DNA of 64,000 bases from Rhabdophis nuchalis. Its lineage: Eukaryota > Chordata > Lepidosauria > Squamata > Natricidae. The translations under genes were made by a program, and so were the position numbers. This document shows positions 20,691 to 32,654 of the stretch, in pieces. The notes beneath the pieces were generated by a model. It made no database searches and had not been told where the DNA came from. It was given only the letters and a program-made list of their open reading frames with translations. How positions within the stretch are numbered: the first letter of the stretch is position 1; each line of letters starts with the position of its first letter. Location of the stretch: NCBI GenBank assembly GCA_039707465.1, contig CM077651.1:21697019-21761018 (forward strand). The letters are read 5' to 3'.

Positions 20691-21390
20691 ACTCAAGCCC
20701 TCGTCATTTCCCGTCTGGACTACTGCAACGCTGTCTACATGGGGCTTCCCTTGAGGTGCACCCGGAGACTCCAGTTAGTCCAGAATGCGGCCGCGCGGGG
20801 GATTCTGGGAGCGTCTAGATACTCCCACGTGACACCTCTCCTGCGCGAGCTGCACTGGCTGTCTGTGGCTTTCTGGGTGTGCTTCAAAGTATTAGTAACC
20901 ATCTTCAAAGCGCTCCATGGCAAGGGACTTAGCTATCTGCAAGACCGCCTCCTGCTACCAAACACCTCCCACCGACCAGTCCGCTCCCACAGGGAGGGCC
21001 TCCTCAGGGTGCCGTCGGCCAGGCAATGCTGGCTGGCGACCCCCAGGGGGAGAGCCTTCTCTGTGGCAGCTCCTGCCCTCTGGAATGACCTACCCCCTGA
21101 CCTACAGACAACCACAAACCTGCACCAGTTCCGTCGGGCCTTAAAGACCTATCTGTTTCGTGCGGCCGGCCTGGCATAGTTTTTTAAATTGCTTTAGTTT
21201 TTAAATTGGTTTTAGTAAGGGTTTTTTAACTGGATTTAGATCAGGCCAATCCATTTAATATATTTTTAATTGTATTTTAATTGGATTTTATGCTCTATCT
21301 TATTGTTCTTACTATTGCCTGTACACCACCCTGAGTCCCGCAAGGGAGAAGGGCGGTCTAAAAATTTAATAAATCTAAATCTAGAGAACC
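20690..21390 (+). mobile_element. CR1/L2-like LINE 3' end
   Basis: The plus frame from about 20690 reads TQALVISRLDYCNAVYMGLP, RLQLVQNAAARGILGASRYS, HWLSVAFWVCFKVL and WNDLPPDLQTTTNLHQFRR and ends at 21179. The 3'UTR follows, with CCCTGAGTCCCGCAAGG and an AATAAATCTAAATCT tail. It is 5'-truncated and lacks the reverse transcriptase core. Confidence 0.92.
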
Positions 21391-21474
21391 CGTTGCTAAA
21401 AAATTTGACGCGCACCCCAGATTAATATGTATTGGAAATATTCCTGAGGTTGGTGCTCGTGTAAAAGAAACTAA

Positions 21475-21967
21475 TACCGCATTCAGTTTTGGTCGCCACA
21501 ATGTAGAAAAGATGTGGAGACTCTAGAAAAAGTGCAGAGAAGAGCAACAAAGACGATTAGGGGACTGGGAGCTAAAACATATGAGGAACGGTTGCAGGAA
21601 CTGGGTGTGTTTAGTTTAATAAAAAGAAGGATTAGGGGAGACATGATAACAGTCTTCCGATATCTCAGAGGCTGCCACAAAGAAGAGGGAGTCAAACTAT
21701 TCACCAAGGCACCTGAGGGTAGAACAAGAAGCAATGGGTGGAAACCAATCAAGGAGAGTAGCAACCTAGAACTGAGGAGAAATTTCCTGAGAGTTAGAAC
21801 AATTAATCAGTGGAACAGCTTGCCTCCAGAAGTTGCGAATGCCCCAACACTGGAAGTCTTTAAGAAGATGTTGGATAGCCATTTGTCTGAAATGGTATAA
21901 GGTTCCTGCCTAGGCAGGGGGTTGGACTGGAAGACCTCCAAGGTCCCTTCCAACTCTGCTATTGTAT
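21475..21967 (+). mobile_element. CR1 LINE 3' end with intact C-terminal frame
   Basis: The frame at 21514-21900 encodes METLEKVQRRATKTIRGLGA, EERLQELGVFSLIKRR, NLELRRNFLRVRTINQWNSL and ends SHLSEMV. The CR1 3'UTR (GGTTGGACTGGAAGACCTCC) follows. The family is typical CR1; upstream domains are missing. Confidence 0.92.
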
Positions 21968-23127
21968 TAATAGTTGGCTGCTGGTATAAAAGCTTAGGTT
22001 AATTTAAGTGTGGCTATAGCTAAGAGCCTGTGGTGCATTCTCCTTGATTATTGAAACAAGAAAGGGGACAACCTGAACAGCACAGGTCAAAGTTAGAAGC
22101 AAAAGAGAATTGAACTCAGAGAGAAAGAAGTGATTTAAGTTGCAGGTCTAACCAATAGGAAGTTTGCTATGCATCGACAGGCCAACGAAGTCTTTTAGAC
22201 AAGGAAAGGAGACATAAAGTACAGAGTCTGTCTTATAATCATCCCTACATCCTGCAGGTTATATTGGGGTAGAAAACTGGTACCGCTCAAGGTGAATTTC
22301 AACAGGCAGAAGAGGAACAGCAGCTGCATCAAACCAAAGATAATGATCCACGTGAGCCATTCTGATCACACACAAACATAAAATCTATCTCTTTCCATTC
22401 TTCTGATTGGAATGCTAGTGTTTTATCACTTTTGTCATTCTTTTGAACTAGGGTTTAATTCATTTTCCCTGAATATACAAAAAATCCTTGACAAACATGA
22501 AACACAGAAAGGTTATGTCAAACGCTGTGAGAGTTAGTAGAGTAATTGGGATTATTATTTGCTAAGGTTTATTTATTGAGAGAACTTTTCAGGAGAACAG
22601 AAAAACTCTGTCCTTGGAATAAAATAAAAATGATTTGTTAATTTATACCAGTCTTTGTCTCTACCTTCTTCTGGCTTACAGAAGAGAAAGAGAAAAGAAG
22701 AAAATGTACTGAAATTTTATTATGTAAGAACTTAAGGCGAATAGGTCATTTATTTGAATATGTGGCTTACATATTACATGCAGAACAAAAGAAAGAATGA
22801 AAAGCAATACATAGTTTGTAACATTAAGACTATTCAAAACACACACACATACAGCAATTATAAAACGTGTGTGTGTGTAATACATGAGTAGTTTTACTGC
22901 CCTTTTGTCATTGAGAAGATCATCTCAACCCAAGTTTCTCCTCAATTTATGATGAAGGATCTCATAGTAAAGCCATGCCAGTACCAAGCTAGAATTTGAT
23001 TCTAGATAGGGGATTCACATGATGGAATGTTTCTCTATGCCTACTAAATAATAAACAGCCCTTGTTAGATGTAGAGAAGAGCTGAAGCACAAGAAAAAGA
23101 GAAGTAAGGGAGAGCGAAGGTATTTAT
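21968..23127. other. No recognised feature
   Basis: AT-rich unique-looking sequence with a short (AC)n/(GT)n near 22838-22880. No gene is supported. Confidence 0.5.
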
Positions 23128-23850
23128 CTTCATTTATTTATTTATTTATTTAATAAATTTATAGACCGCCCCCTCTCCCCCATGGGGACTCGGGGCGGTG
23201 CACAGGAAATTAAAAATCCAATAAATACAACAATATACAAAATACAAAATATTAAAACCGAATTAAACTACCCCTGTGCTAAAATCAATATTAAAACCCC
23301 TAAAACCCTAACAATTGCCCCTTAAAATTCTGATTAAACAATTTCTTTCTACGGCTAGGTATGTAAAAAAAATAGGCCAGGCCGGCCTGATGGAAGAAGT
23401 GAGTCTTTAACGTCTGGCGGAAGGAGCGGAGGTCCGTCGTTCTGATTTCGGGTGTTAGGTCGTTCCAGAGGGTTGGGCCCACCACAGAGAAGGCCCTTCC
23501 CCTGGGGGTCGCCCGCTGGCATTGCCTAGTGGACGGCACCCGAGGAAGTCCCTCTCTGTGGGAGCGAATCTGCCGAAGGGATGTATGGGGCAGGATGCGA
23601 TCCCGCAGATAACTAGGTCCCGTGCCATAGAGTGCTTTAAAGGTGGTAACCAACAACTTGAAGCGCACCTGAAAGGCCACAGGCAGCCAGCTCGCGCAGG
23701 AGCGGTGTTACGTGGGCAAACCTGGAGGTTCCCAGAACTGCCCGCGCGGCTGCATTCTGAACTAGCTGCAGTCTTCGGGTGCACCTCAAGGGGAGCCCCA
23801 TGTAGAGAGCATTGCAGTAGTCCAGACGGGATGTCACGAATGCATGAGTG
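23128..23850 (-). mobile_element. CR1/L2-like LINE 3' end
   Basis: Tail (ATTT)n at 23131-23152, then the ACTCGGGGCGGTGCACAGG 3'UTR. The minus-strand ORF2 C-terminus follows, split by a frameshift near 23690 (MTSRLDYCNALYMGLPLRCT in one frame, FQVRFKLLVTTFKALYGTGP in another). Confidence 0.92.
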
Positions 23851-23889
23851 CATGCATTAAGGAGGTTGACAAATTGTTTGATATCAGTT

Positions 23890-23970
23890 GGGTATGAAAA
23901 TGCTGGCTGGGGAATTCTGGGGGCTGAAGTCCAGATATCTAAAAGTTGCCAAGATTAAGGAACACTGGTG
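23890..23970. mobile_element. Second half of a palindromic hAT-like MITE
   Basis: GGCTGGGGAATTCTGGGGGC to AAGGAACACTGGTG matches the right arm of the CAGGGGT palindromic MITEs. The left arm is absent. Confidence 0.5.
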
Positions 23971-24142
23971 TAGAGGAATTTAGTTCTACTCTTGAGAATG
24001 AAATGGGAAGGCAGAATGAATCTAGGGAAATCAGAAAACACGAGAGACACAGAACAACCTCAACTTAAACTGGAAAAGGATGCAGTGGAAATTTTGGATA
24101 AAATTTCAAGTTTCGATTAATATATCCTATACCTATAAATAT

Positions 24143-24630
24143 AGGGCTCAGTGGCTAAGGTGCTGAGCTTGTCAATCAGAAAGGTCGGCAGTTCGGTGGT
24201 TCAAATCCCTAGCACCGCGTAATGGAGAAAGTTTCCATTACTTGTCCCAGCTTCTGTCAACCTAGCAGTTTAAAAGCACGTAAAAATGCAAGTAGAAAAA
24301 TAGGAACCACCTTTGGTGGGAAGGTAACAGTGTTCCGTGTGCCTTTGGTGTTTAGTCATGCTGGCCACATGACCCTGGAGACGTCTTCGAATAGTGCTGG
24401 CTCTTCGGCTTTGAAACGGAGAGGAGCACAAACTCCTAGAGCAGGTATCTCCAACCTTTGCAACTTTAAGTCTGAAGGACTTCAGCTCCCAGACTTCTCC
24501 AGCCAACTTTGCTGGCTGGAGAATTCTGGGAGCTGAAGTCCTTCAGACTTAAAGTTGCAAAGGTTGGAGACCCCTGCCCTAGAGTGAGGAACAACTAGCA
24601 CATATGTGCGAGGGGAACCTTTACCTTTAT
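24143..24630 (+). mobile_element. Sauria-type SINE interrupted by a MITE
   Basis: Head AGGGCTCAGTGGCTAAGGTG with B box GGTTCAAATCC, body CCACCTTTGGTGGGAAGGTA, then after the insertion AACAACTAGCACATATGTGC and an (ACCTTT)n tail of BovB type. Essentially full length apart from the insertion at 24442-24576. Confidence 0.92.
24442..24576. mobile_element. Palindromic hAT-like MITE nested in a SINE
   Basis: 135-bp near-perfect palindrome from CAGGTATCTCCAACC to GGTTGGAGACCCCTG. Flanks TCCTAGAG and CCCTAGAG match at 7 of 8, and removing one restores the SINE consensus order. Confidence 0.93.
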
Positions 24631-25150
24631 CTTTATACCTATCATCCTAATATTTATTTTTATGGTATAAGTTTCTTAATCTCACTGACCATTAAGGACT
24701 GGTCTCTCTGTCTATGTCTTTCTCTCCCTCTCTCCCTTTCTGTCTATAGAAGGAACTTTGCATGCCCAATAAGCATTTTTTGCTAATTGCTGCTATTAGT
24801 TGCCAGCTTTAAGCAGAAAAATGGAAGAAATGGGTCAAAGTAGGTAAAAGTAACATCAATTAAGATTAGTTAGTGATGGGAGTAATTCCTGTGCTATGCT
24901 TGAAAGTATTGAAAATATTCTTTAATACAATATTTCTGAATAGATTAACTCCACTACATGGAAATGTTTTTATAACTGGTTGCTTTTTCTAGGATCAGTT
25001 AACTCAAATCCTCCTAACCTTTTAGGAATAATGGGCATCTTCAGCTTTTGGAGAACATGTTGTGAAAAATTATTGCTTGGGCAGGCTTTGGAAAACAGCT
25101 TCCATCATTGGTTACAAGTACAGACTTACTGGAATACTGTTTGGGGGGGG
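24631..25150. other. No recognised feature
   Basis: Contains a TCTCTC tract near 24700-24740. Nothing else is recognised. Confidence 0.45.
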
Positions 25151-25153
25151 GGA

Positions 25154-25286
25154 GTATTTGAGACAGAGAGATAAAGAGATAGAGAGACACACAGAGAGAC
25201 AGAGACAGATAGAGACACAGAGACAGAGAGAAAGACAGATAGACAAACACACACATATACACACACACAAACACAGAGAGAGAGAG

Positions 25287-25319
<33 letters not shown>
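25154..25319 (+). repeat. (GA)n/(CA)n microsatellite
   Basis: A run of GACAGA, CACA and GAGA units. Open frames across it are repeat artefacts. Confidence 0.95.
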
Positions 25320-25321
<2 letters not shown>

Positions 25322-25433
25322 TAGTAATGTTTCTGTAGGTTGCCTAACCTGAACTATTGTTCCTTTCTGGTCTGGTTTGAGTAATTGAACTTAGAAATTA
25401 CAGTGGAATCAGGAACAGCCGATAGTTTCTTCC

Positions 25434-25452
25434 CTCCCCCCCCCCCCCCCCC
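25434..25452 (+). repeat. Homopolymer C run
   Basis: About 17 C residues broken by one T; length in the assembly may be unreliable. Confidence 0.9.
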
Positions 25453-26209
25453 ATAAAATATTGCTCTGTCTATCCGGCTCTTTCCTTAAATTTTTGTCCT
25501 AGTTTATTTTAATCAGATTTCTTGGCTTACATTTTACATCATCTTGGGCTGGCTTAATGCGATGTAGATGACTTGTTTCCTAGCTTTATTTCTTTTGTTC
25601 TGGTTCCTTGCACGGAACTGATGATACCATTTTATGAGTGACCATAAAGATTAAGACTATTCCTCGTTTTTCACAGCAAAGAGCACACCTGAGCATCAAT
25701 TCTCCTCTCTTCCCCCATCAGTACTTTTCCACATTGGTGGAGGACTTATCTTCTGAACTATTCCTCTTTTTAACGTTATTTTGAAAACAGAGGAAGTTCA
25801 ATTTATTCTAAAACATACGAAAGGAAACATCATTCAAGCAATCTGGGTAGGCCCTGACAAATGGAAGCAAATGGAAGAAACAAGAAAATGATGTTTTCTT
25901 ACTGGAAAATTACTGACTATAATTTCCATTTTAATTTGCACCTAGCCCACTTCCAGTCAATTTTCATTTCAGAGTAAACTCTTATGGCACTCAGTTCAGT
26001 AACAAAAATAAATTGATGTTTATTTATAAAACAAACAACAGAAACAATAAAAACACTGGCCAAAAGGGATATAAGATATGAATAAGAACCAATAATTTAT
26101 ATTGTCTACACTTATTTCATGTAACTATGTTGAAAGGTACAGAACTTTTCAGAGCCACTGTAAATAATCCTTTGGGTAGTGAACATAGACAATTCCAAAG
26201 GACTTTAAT
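25453..26209. other. No recognised feature
   Basis: Unique-looking sequence without a supported feature. Confidence 0.45.
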
Positions 26210-26571
26210 CAGTGGTGGGATTCAAATAATTTAACAATCGGTTCTCTGCCCTAATGACCAGCTGGGTAGGCTGGTCATGTGACTGCGTAGGCATGGCCAA
26301 CTCAATTTTACTCATGTTGATGGGCGTTTTGCCTTAGCTGTTTCAATGTAATAAGGGTTAACTAGAAAGGCAATTTCTGAAAGCAGGGCAGTAAAGATGA
26401 AGCTAGAAAAAAACACCAAAATATTTGCTTCCTGCCTTCCTTACAGTATTAGCCCTGTAAAGTGGAAAAAAACAAAATAATATTTCTTCCAACAAGCAGT
26501 TCTCCAAACTGCTTAGAAAGTTAACAGCCAGTTCTCCTGAATAGGTGCAAAGTGACTGAATCCCACCACTG
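26210..26571. mobile_element. hAT-like element (CAGTGGTGGGATTC family)
   Basis: 362 bp with perfect terminal inverted repeats and a perfect 8-bp duplication ACTTTAAT (26202-26209 and 26572-26579). Same orientation as 296-665 and collinear over its full length. Confidence 0.93.
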
Positions 26572-26654
26572 ACTTTAATCTTTTATACATAATGACAATA
26601 GAATAGAAATGGAAAATGGGACACACTATGAGCCCTGCATTATTTTGCACCAGA

Positions 26655-26815
26655 GGCAGCAGTTGTGGCCTAGAGGTGGAGCTCTCGCCTCCCAATCAAG
26701 AAGTTGTGAGTTCAATCCTAGGCAGATGCAGATGTAGGGTCTCCTGCTTGGGCAGGGGGTTGGACTAGATGACCTGCAAGGTCCCTTCCAACTCTGTTAA
26801 TCTGTTATATAGGGG
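26655..26815 (+). mobile_element. tRNA-headed SINE with CR1 tail
   Basis: The head GTGGCCTAGAGGTGGAGCTC resembles a tRNA A box and GAGTTCAATCCTAGG is a B box. After about 30 bases it continues into the CR1 3'UTR (GGTTGGACTAGATGACCTGC and CCTTCCAACTCTG). The composite suggests a SINE mobilised by CR1. No clear target duplication is seen. Confidence 0.75.
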
Positions 26816-27737
26816 CATCCCATTTTTTAAAAATATGCATTAAAATGCATTTTTAAATATTTATGTAAACAAACATGGACTAGAGTTGATTGACTTCAAA
26901 TCAGAAATTACTCACCTTTAAAAAAAATCCACAAATTAAAAGTTCTGCAAATTGTTTTATTGTCATATGTGTTTTACTATAGTTTTGGGTTCTTATTATT
27001 ACCTCTGCTACTCTTCATTGATTGTATATGACCTGGATAGTGTATATAAATTGCATATCTCCCTCCCTAAGCAAGCATATAATTTCTCCAAAATAAATAT
27101 GTTCTCAAATGTTCCAACTGAGGAACAACACCAACAGAAAAAAAAAAAATACTTTCAGTAACACAGACAGTCTAATTCAAACAAGCACTGTTTGCTAACC
27201 TGAAGGGGAAGAATGTGCTATCCCAACTTTTCTTCATTTTACCCTGGTGACTATACCTTGGTTCATTTCCAGCATAAAATCCACTCTTAAACGGCTTGTT
27301 TCAATCACTCCAGTAAGCATTTTGAAGTCTGTTTTGTAGAAAGGCCTGTTTCAACCTAGAAATACAGCTCGCACCAGTGCAGCATTCTTGTTTGAGCTCC
27401 AGACAACTGTTTTGAATTTGAAATGCTGTGTTTGTCCTTCGTTCACACAACATGCCCATCTGAAATATGGTTGGGCTATTACTCACAACCAGACAGCATG
27501 ATGATAAAGCAGTGTATTATGCACACCCAAGCAATTGCATTAATTAATAAATCATGATTCAATTAACTATGGATTATCCTATGTGAATAAAGACTGTTTC
27601 GATTCCTTACCCTTTGGGTCATTTTTTGTTCACCTCAAATGCAAAGCGGTTTGCAGCAATTGCAAAGAATAGATTGTATATTTATTTGTATATTTCTGAA
27701 AGAAGAAGGAGAGGAAGTGACATCACAGGCAATGAAG
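26816..27737. other. No recognised feature
   Basis: AT-rich; nothing supported. Confidence 0.45.
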
Positions 27738-28112
27738 CAGTGATGGGATTCATTTTTTTTAATAAGGGTTCTGTGGGTCAGGCTTGGTGGGCTTGGTGTG
27801 GCTTGGTGGGCATGGCAGGGGAAGGTTACTGTAAAATCTCCATTCCCTCTCCACTCCAGGAGAAGGATACTGTAAAATCTCCATTCCCTCTCCACTCCAG
27901 GGGAAGGTTACTGTAAAATCTCCATTCCCTCTCCACTCCAGGAGAAGGATACTGTAAAACCCCCATTTCCCTCCCGATGTTGAGAATCGGGAGGCAGAGA
28001 ATAGATGAGGGTGGGACCAGTCAGAGGTGATTTTTACCAGTTCTCCGAACTATTCAAACTTTCCACTACCAGTTCTCTAGGACTGGTCAGAACCTGTTGA
28101 ATACCACCTCTG
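27738..28112. mobile_element. hAT-like element with internal 41-bp tandem repeat
   Basis: Begins CAGTGATGGGATTCAT and ends ATACCACCTCTG, with a perfect 8-bp duplication CAATGAAG (27730-27737 and 28113-28120). Four GAAGGTTACTGTAAAATCTC-type units start at 27821, 27862, 27903 and 27944, exactly 41 bp apart. Confidence 0.92.
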
Positions 28113-28120
28113 CAATGAAG

Positions 28121-28647
28121 TCATGAGACTCTCAATGTCATGAAGGATTCAGCAGAACTTTGTTCTATTGGAGTTCTGCACGTTACTCCCCTCCCCATTT
28201 TTATAAAAAGTCTGCTTCATTTTGTCAAGCTGTTTATTGTTATTCAATACCCAAATATAACATTTAATGTATGTTTCCAATGTCTCAAAGTACAAATATT
28301 CATATACATACCATTTTCACTAAATCTTCCACTTTTCTCAGAGATTTTACATATTTGTCCCTAATAAATACTGTATTTTTTTTAAAAGGATTGAGGTCAA
28401 AGCATTCCGACCCTCCAGGTTTTGTTCTGACTTCACTTGAAGTTTATTGATATTAGGAGACACCACTCCCACTGTGAAAAAGCCTCTTCCAGTAAGGTCA
28501 GCATGCCATGTTGCAAAGCTGGACTGCTTCCAATAAGAGGATGCTTTGATCTTGAAACATTTTCTACATCTCTAACAAAAGTCTGCTTTTGGGGCCTTTT
28601 TTTATTTTTTGGAAATGGGTTTGATGCACATTTCTATTTGCTGCTTC
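28121..28647. other. No recognised feature
   Basis: No repeat or coding signal is recognised. Confidence 0.45.
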
Positions 28648-28901
28648 CAGGAATGGGTTGCTGTTGGCGTTACTGCCAGTTCGCTGTGTGCACATACACA
28701 ATTGCCTGTAAAATTTTCTGCGCATGCGCAGAACATTAAAAACAGACCAAATAAAAACCCCAATGCCGGAAGTGCCAGCAGCAACTGGGGAACCAGTTTG
28801 GAGGCGTGGCCAGCCAGGGTCGCTGCTTGTACTGCGACCCAGGCCAACAAACCACGACCAGTTCGCCCGAACCGGTGCAAACCAGTAGCAACCCACCTCT
28901 G
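28648..28901. mobile_element. hAT-like element (GCGCATGCGCAG type)
   Basis: Ends CAGGAATGGGTTGCT and AGCAACCCACCTCTG bound 254 bp. Flanks GCTGCTTC and GCTGCTGC match at 7 of 8. Confidence 0.85.
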
Positions 28902-29475
28902 GCTGCTGCCAACATAAGCCATTTAATTAGAGGGGGAGAGAAGCAGAGAGAGTCATTATTAGTGGATCACCCCAATTCACTCTCTCCACTGAATCCTGTG
29001 GCAGATTTATTTTATGCTCAGGCATAGAGATTTATTTGATTGATGATCAGAACCATAAAAAATAGCATTTTTTAAAAAAAAAAACTGATTTAAAACTGTA
29101 TGTAAAATTCTAATGACATAGCATGTAGCATAACTCACCCGAGCAAAAATATTTATTCTTCATTAGGCACGGATCTAATTCAGTAATAATTTGTTTCATG
29201 AGCTTTAATATCCGTGACAAAAATTATTAGCTATATTATTATATGTAATACTAGGCTTGTTGCCTGATAAGAGAGAGGCTTCTCTAATTCACCTGGCATA
29301 TGTTCCAACAAGGGAGGTAAGAGATTGATAGTTGGCTTGATAATACGAGCAGTTTATAACACCACATCTTGGGTGGTTTCTGTTGGATCTGAGTTGCAGG
29401 GACAAATTATTGTGGAAAAGGGAATTTGGGCTCATCTACCAGTGAGAACTGTTGTAGGTAAAGCATCATGGTTGG
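28902..29475. other. No recognised feature
   Basis: AT-rich; nothing supported. Confidence 0.45.
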
Positions 29476-29479
29476 CTCT

Positions 29480-29872
29480 GAAAGAAGAACACTCTTGAAT
29501 AGGAGTTAAACATGCCTAGCCTATCAAAGAGAAGAATTAGGGGAGACATGATGACTGTCTTGCAATATTCAAGGGGTTGTCCCAGAGGATACTCATTCTT
29601 CAAAGTACCCGAGGGCAGGATGAGAAGCAGTGGATAGAAGATCATTAAAGACAGTCCCAACCTTGAAGTAAGGAGAAATTTCCTGACAGTGAGAACAATT
29701 AATCAATGGAACAGCTTGCTCCCACAGTGGTGGGTCTCCAACACTGGAGGTTTTTAAGAGTAGAGTGGACAACCATTTGACCAGGATGGTATAAAGTCTC
29801 CTGCCTTGAGCAGGGGGTTGGATTAGAAGATCTCTGGGGACCCCTTCCAACCCTATGATTGTATGTTTTAAG
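29480..29872 (+). mobile_element. Older CR1 LINE 3' end
   Basis: Recognisable CR1 words (AGAATTAGGGGAGACATGAT, GGAGAAATTTCCTGACAGTG, GGGTTGGATTAGAAGATCTC, CTTCCAACCCTATGATT) with more substitutions than the copy at 21475. Confidence 0.85.
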
Positions 29873-30009
29873 TGTGATTAAATAGTTACTTGGATGCCAT
29901 CTAAGGTATTCCAAATGCTCCTTAACATAATGTAAAATTAAACTCCTTAATATAATGTGAAATAAGTTCATTCTGCTGCAACATAGACCATACTAGGACC
30001 ATTGCTCTT

Positions 30010-30150
30010 CAACAGAACTTTGAGGTATCCCATTGCATGCCTCCCTCTATGTAGTTGTAATTCCATTAAAGACTACATGCTGGGTGTTGTTTGTCAGCCA
30101 GTTGCAAATCCTTCTGGTGGTGGTACTATCTATCCCCCATTGTTCTATCT
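30010..30150 (-). mobile_element. CR1 reverse-transcriptase fragment
   Basis: ATGTAGTTGTAATTCCATTA, ACTACATGCTGGGTGTTG and CTTCTGGTGGTGGTA correspond to 34670-34750, the minus-strand CR1 RT region. Confidence 0.6.
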
Positions 30151-30269
30151 CACCTTGCTTTGCTATTATCTTACATTGTTTTATCTTACCAAGAAATAGA
30201 CTGAGGTTTATTTAGTCTTTTGTTGAATAGCAAATAATTTGTTCTTAATAATTTGTTTATGGACTAAGG

Positions 30270-30404
30270 CAGGGGTGTCAAACTCATGTTGTCATGGCAT
30301 TGTCACATGACCTGTCATGACTTTTCCCCATTTTCTTTAACCAGGCATGGGTATGGCCAATGCATGACGCATCCAGCCTGTGGGCCATGAGTTTGACATT
30401 CCTG
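30270..30404. mobile_element. hAT-like element (GTCAAACTC family)
   Basis: Ends CAGGGGTGTCAAACTCATG and CATGAGTTTGACATTCCTG bound 135 bp. Flanks GACTAAGG and GTCTAAGG match at 7 of 8. Confidence 0.9.
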
Positions 30405-30547
30405 GTCTAAGGACAATAGCTGGGTGGATAACACAAACAGGTTTACTCAAGTTGAGCCATCAAAAACGGAGGAATCTACCCTGTTTCAAATATCCATATC
30501 CATATCTATATCTAATCTATATCTATATCTAGATAGATCGATACCTC

Positions 30548-30873
30548 CAGTGGTGGGATTCAGCTATTTGGGAGAACCGGTTGTTAACTTTCTAAGCAGT
30601 TTGGAGAACCAGTTGTTGGAAGAAATCTCATTTTGTTTTTTTCCACTTTATAGGGCTAATCCTGTAAGGAAGGTGGGAAGCAAACATTTTGGTGTTGTTT
30701 CTAGCCTAATCTTTATTGCCCTGCTTACAGAAACCGCCTCTCTGGTTAACCCTTGCAACATCAATCTGAATGACATTGAGTTGGCTATGCCTACAGGGTC
30801 ACATGGCCACTGCCTACCCAGCTGGTCATTAGGGCAGAGAACCAGTTGTTAAATTATTTGAATCCCACCACTG
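30548..30873. mobile_element. hAT-like element inserted at a GATA repeat
   Basis: Ends CAGTGGTGGGATTC and GAATCCCACCACTG. The left flank contains GATA-like sequence and the right flank is the long GATA array, consistent with insertion into a GATA tract. Confidence 0.88.
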
Positions 30874-31029
<156 letters not shown>

Positions 31030-31267
31030 CACACTCATCATACATCATACATACATACATACATACATGCACACATGCATTAGTGTTCCTAATTAGGAGT
31101 AGTATGTCTTGGCTTTTACTTTCAAAGATCCTCCTTCTGGCATTACTGATGCATTTCATACTCATTTAGTACATGGAAAATTGCTTGTTGGAACCTATTT
31201 TGGGCAGTTTCTGTTCCTAGATCAGGAAGCAGACTGGAAGGAAAGGAAAGAAGAATATTACACAGGG

Positions 31268-31376
31268 GCTCACAGCTCCTACCTTGATAATAGCCGCCCT
31301 GGGTCCTCTGTGGAGAAGGGCGGGATATAAATTTAAATAAATAAATAAATAAAATAAATAAATAATATATTCTTCC
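31268..31376 (+). mobile_element. LINE 3' tail only (CR1/L2-like)
   Basis: TAGCCGCCCTGGGTCCTCTG, GAGAAGGGCGGGATATAAAT and an (AAATAA)n tail. Confidence 0.75.
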
Positions 31377-32292
31377 TTGAAATATTTAAGGATGCAAAAA
31401 GACAAATATGTTGTCTCAGTCATTACGGCAAACAGACAGTCCTACTTTTGTTTTCTCTCTCTCCCGTTCTTTCTTAAACAAACAATTGTACTGTTCCCAA
31501 TTTACACCCGGAAACTTTAAGAAGTAGACAAAAGGGGGAAAAAACAGAAAGAAAGAAACTGACTACAAATTTGGTAAAAATAATTTGCAACTCTGCTTTG
31601 TACAACTTTATGCAGGTGTTACTAGCAATATTGTTTTTAAAAAAATAACAAGAACAGCGGATGTTCTTTTTCTTTCAGCCAGCCAAAGAATTCAGACACT
31701 ATGAAAATAACTAGATCTTCTGCTTTTCAGTGTCTTTTTTGTTTCTCTTCCTTCTAGCTCTGAAGCCGTAAGCCGGCCTGCAGAGAGAATCAGGAAAAAT
31801 GTCCAGCACAGGTGCTGGTCAACACTTGGACCGTTCTTCCTTCTTCTAATGTATCTTTCTTTGGCCAGGAGGCAACATGCCAATCCAAGTCTCTCTTAGC
31901 CCAAGGCTTTGCAGAACTGTTGGTGCTGGCTAGCCTTTTGCACTCCAAGAATCCTCACTTCACATGGGAGCCTGGTTATTTTCCTTCTAACTGTGGGCTC
32001 CTACAATTGCTTCCAGATGCCTTGGCATATATTTTATCACAACTCAAGAGTTACTTAGCACAAGCTCATCAGGGTTCCAAATACGCCTTCTTTTTAATCA
32101 CAGAAAATTGGATTTCCAATTAATAAGCTTGGTGGGGCACAGAGTGACTTCAAATAAACATACCAAGGAGACTTTGAGTACTCTGTGGAAGTTTCTGTCT
32201 CAGTTTGTATGGGTACCGTAATGTGCTGAACCAGAAATTCTTGTGCTGTGAAGGCTAAACATACCTTTCAAGTGGGGTAATATGCTCTGAAG
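31377..32292. other. No recognised feature
   Basis: The 31692-32123 part is moderately GC-rich with open frames on both strands but no recognised domain. Confidence 0.45.
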
Positions 32293-32622
32293 TCTGCTAC
32301 TGGTTCGCTTTGCTACCGGTTTGCTTTGCACGTGCATGCAAGCTTCACATGCATGTGCACTGCAGGTGCTACCGCACAGCGCTGAAAAAGATTAAGAAGC
32401 CTTTCTGACTCTGCAAAGCTAAGTAGAACAGCGAGGCGGGGGAAACAGCTGTGCCACACAATTTAGATTCACTAGAAAGCTGATTGTCGTACAGCTGATC
32501 GGAGGATCTATCGGTTTAGCCAAACTGGTAGCATTTTTTAAATTACCGGTTCGGGTGAACTGGTAGAATTTTTTGCTACCAATTCAGGGGGACTGGTCCG
32601 AACCGGTAGCTTTTCACCCCTG
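32293..32622. mobile_element. hAT-like element, degenerate left end
   Basis: The right end AGCTTTTCACCCCTG is clear. Flanks CTCTGAAG (32285-32292) and CTTTGAAG (32623-32630) match at 7 of 8. The interior has GTGCATGCAAGC and CTACCGGTTTGC blocks. Confidence 0.7.
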
Positions 32623-32654
32623 CTTTGAAGCACTAGTATCAATAATACAATAAT

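Noticed and set aside
20490..21179. A 229-codon host gene
   Set aside because: From about 20690 the frame is the C-terminus of a CR1/L2-like LINE. The first part is unrelated upstream sequence in frame by chance.
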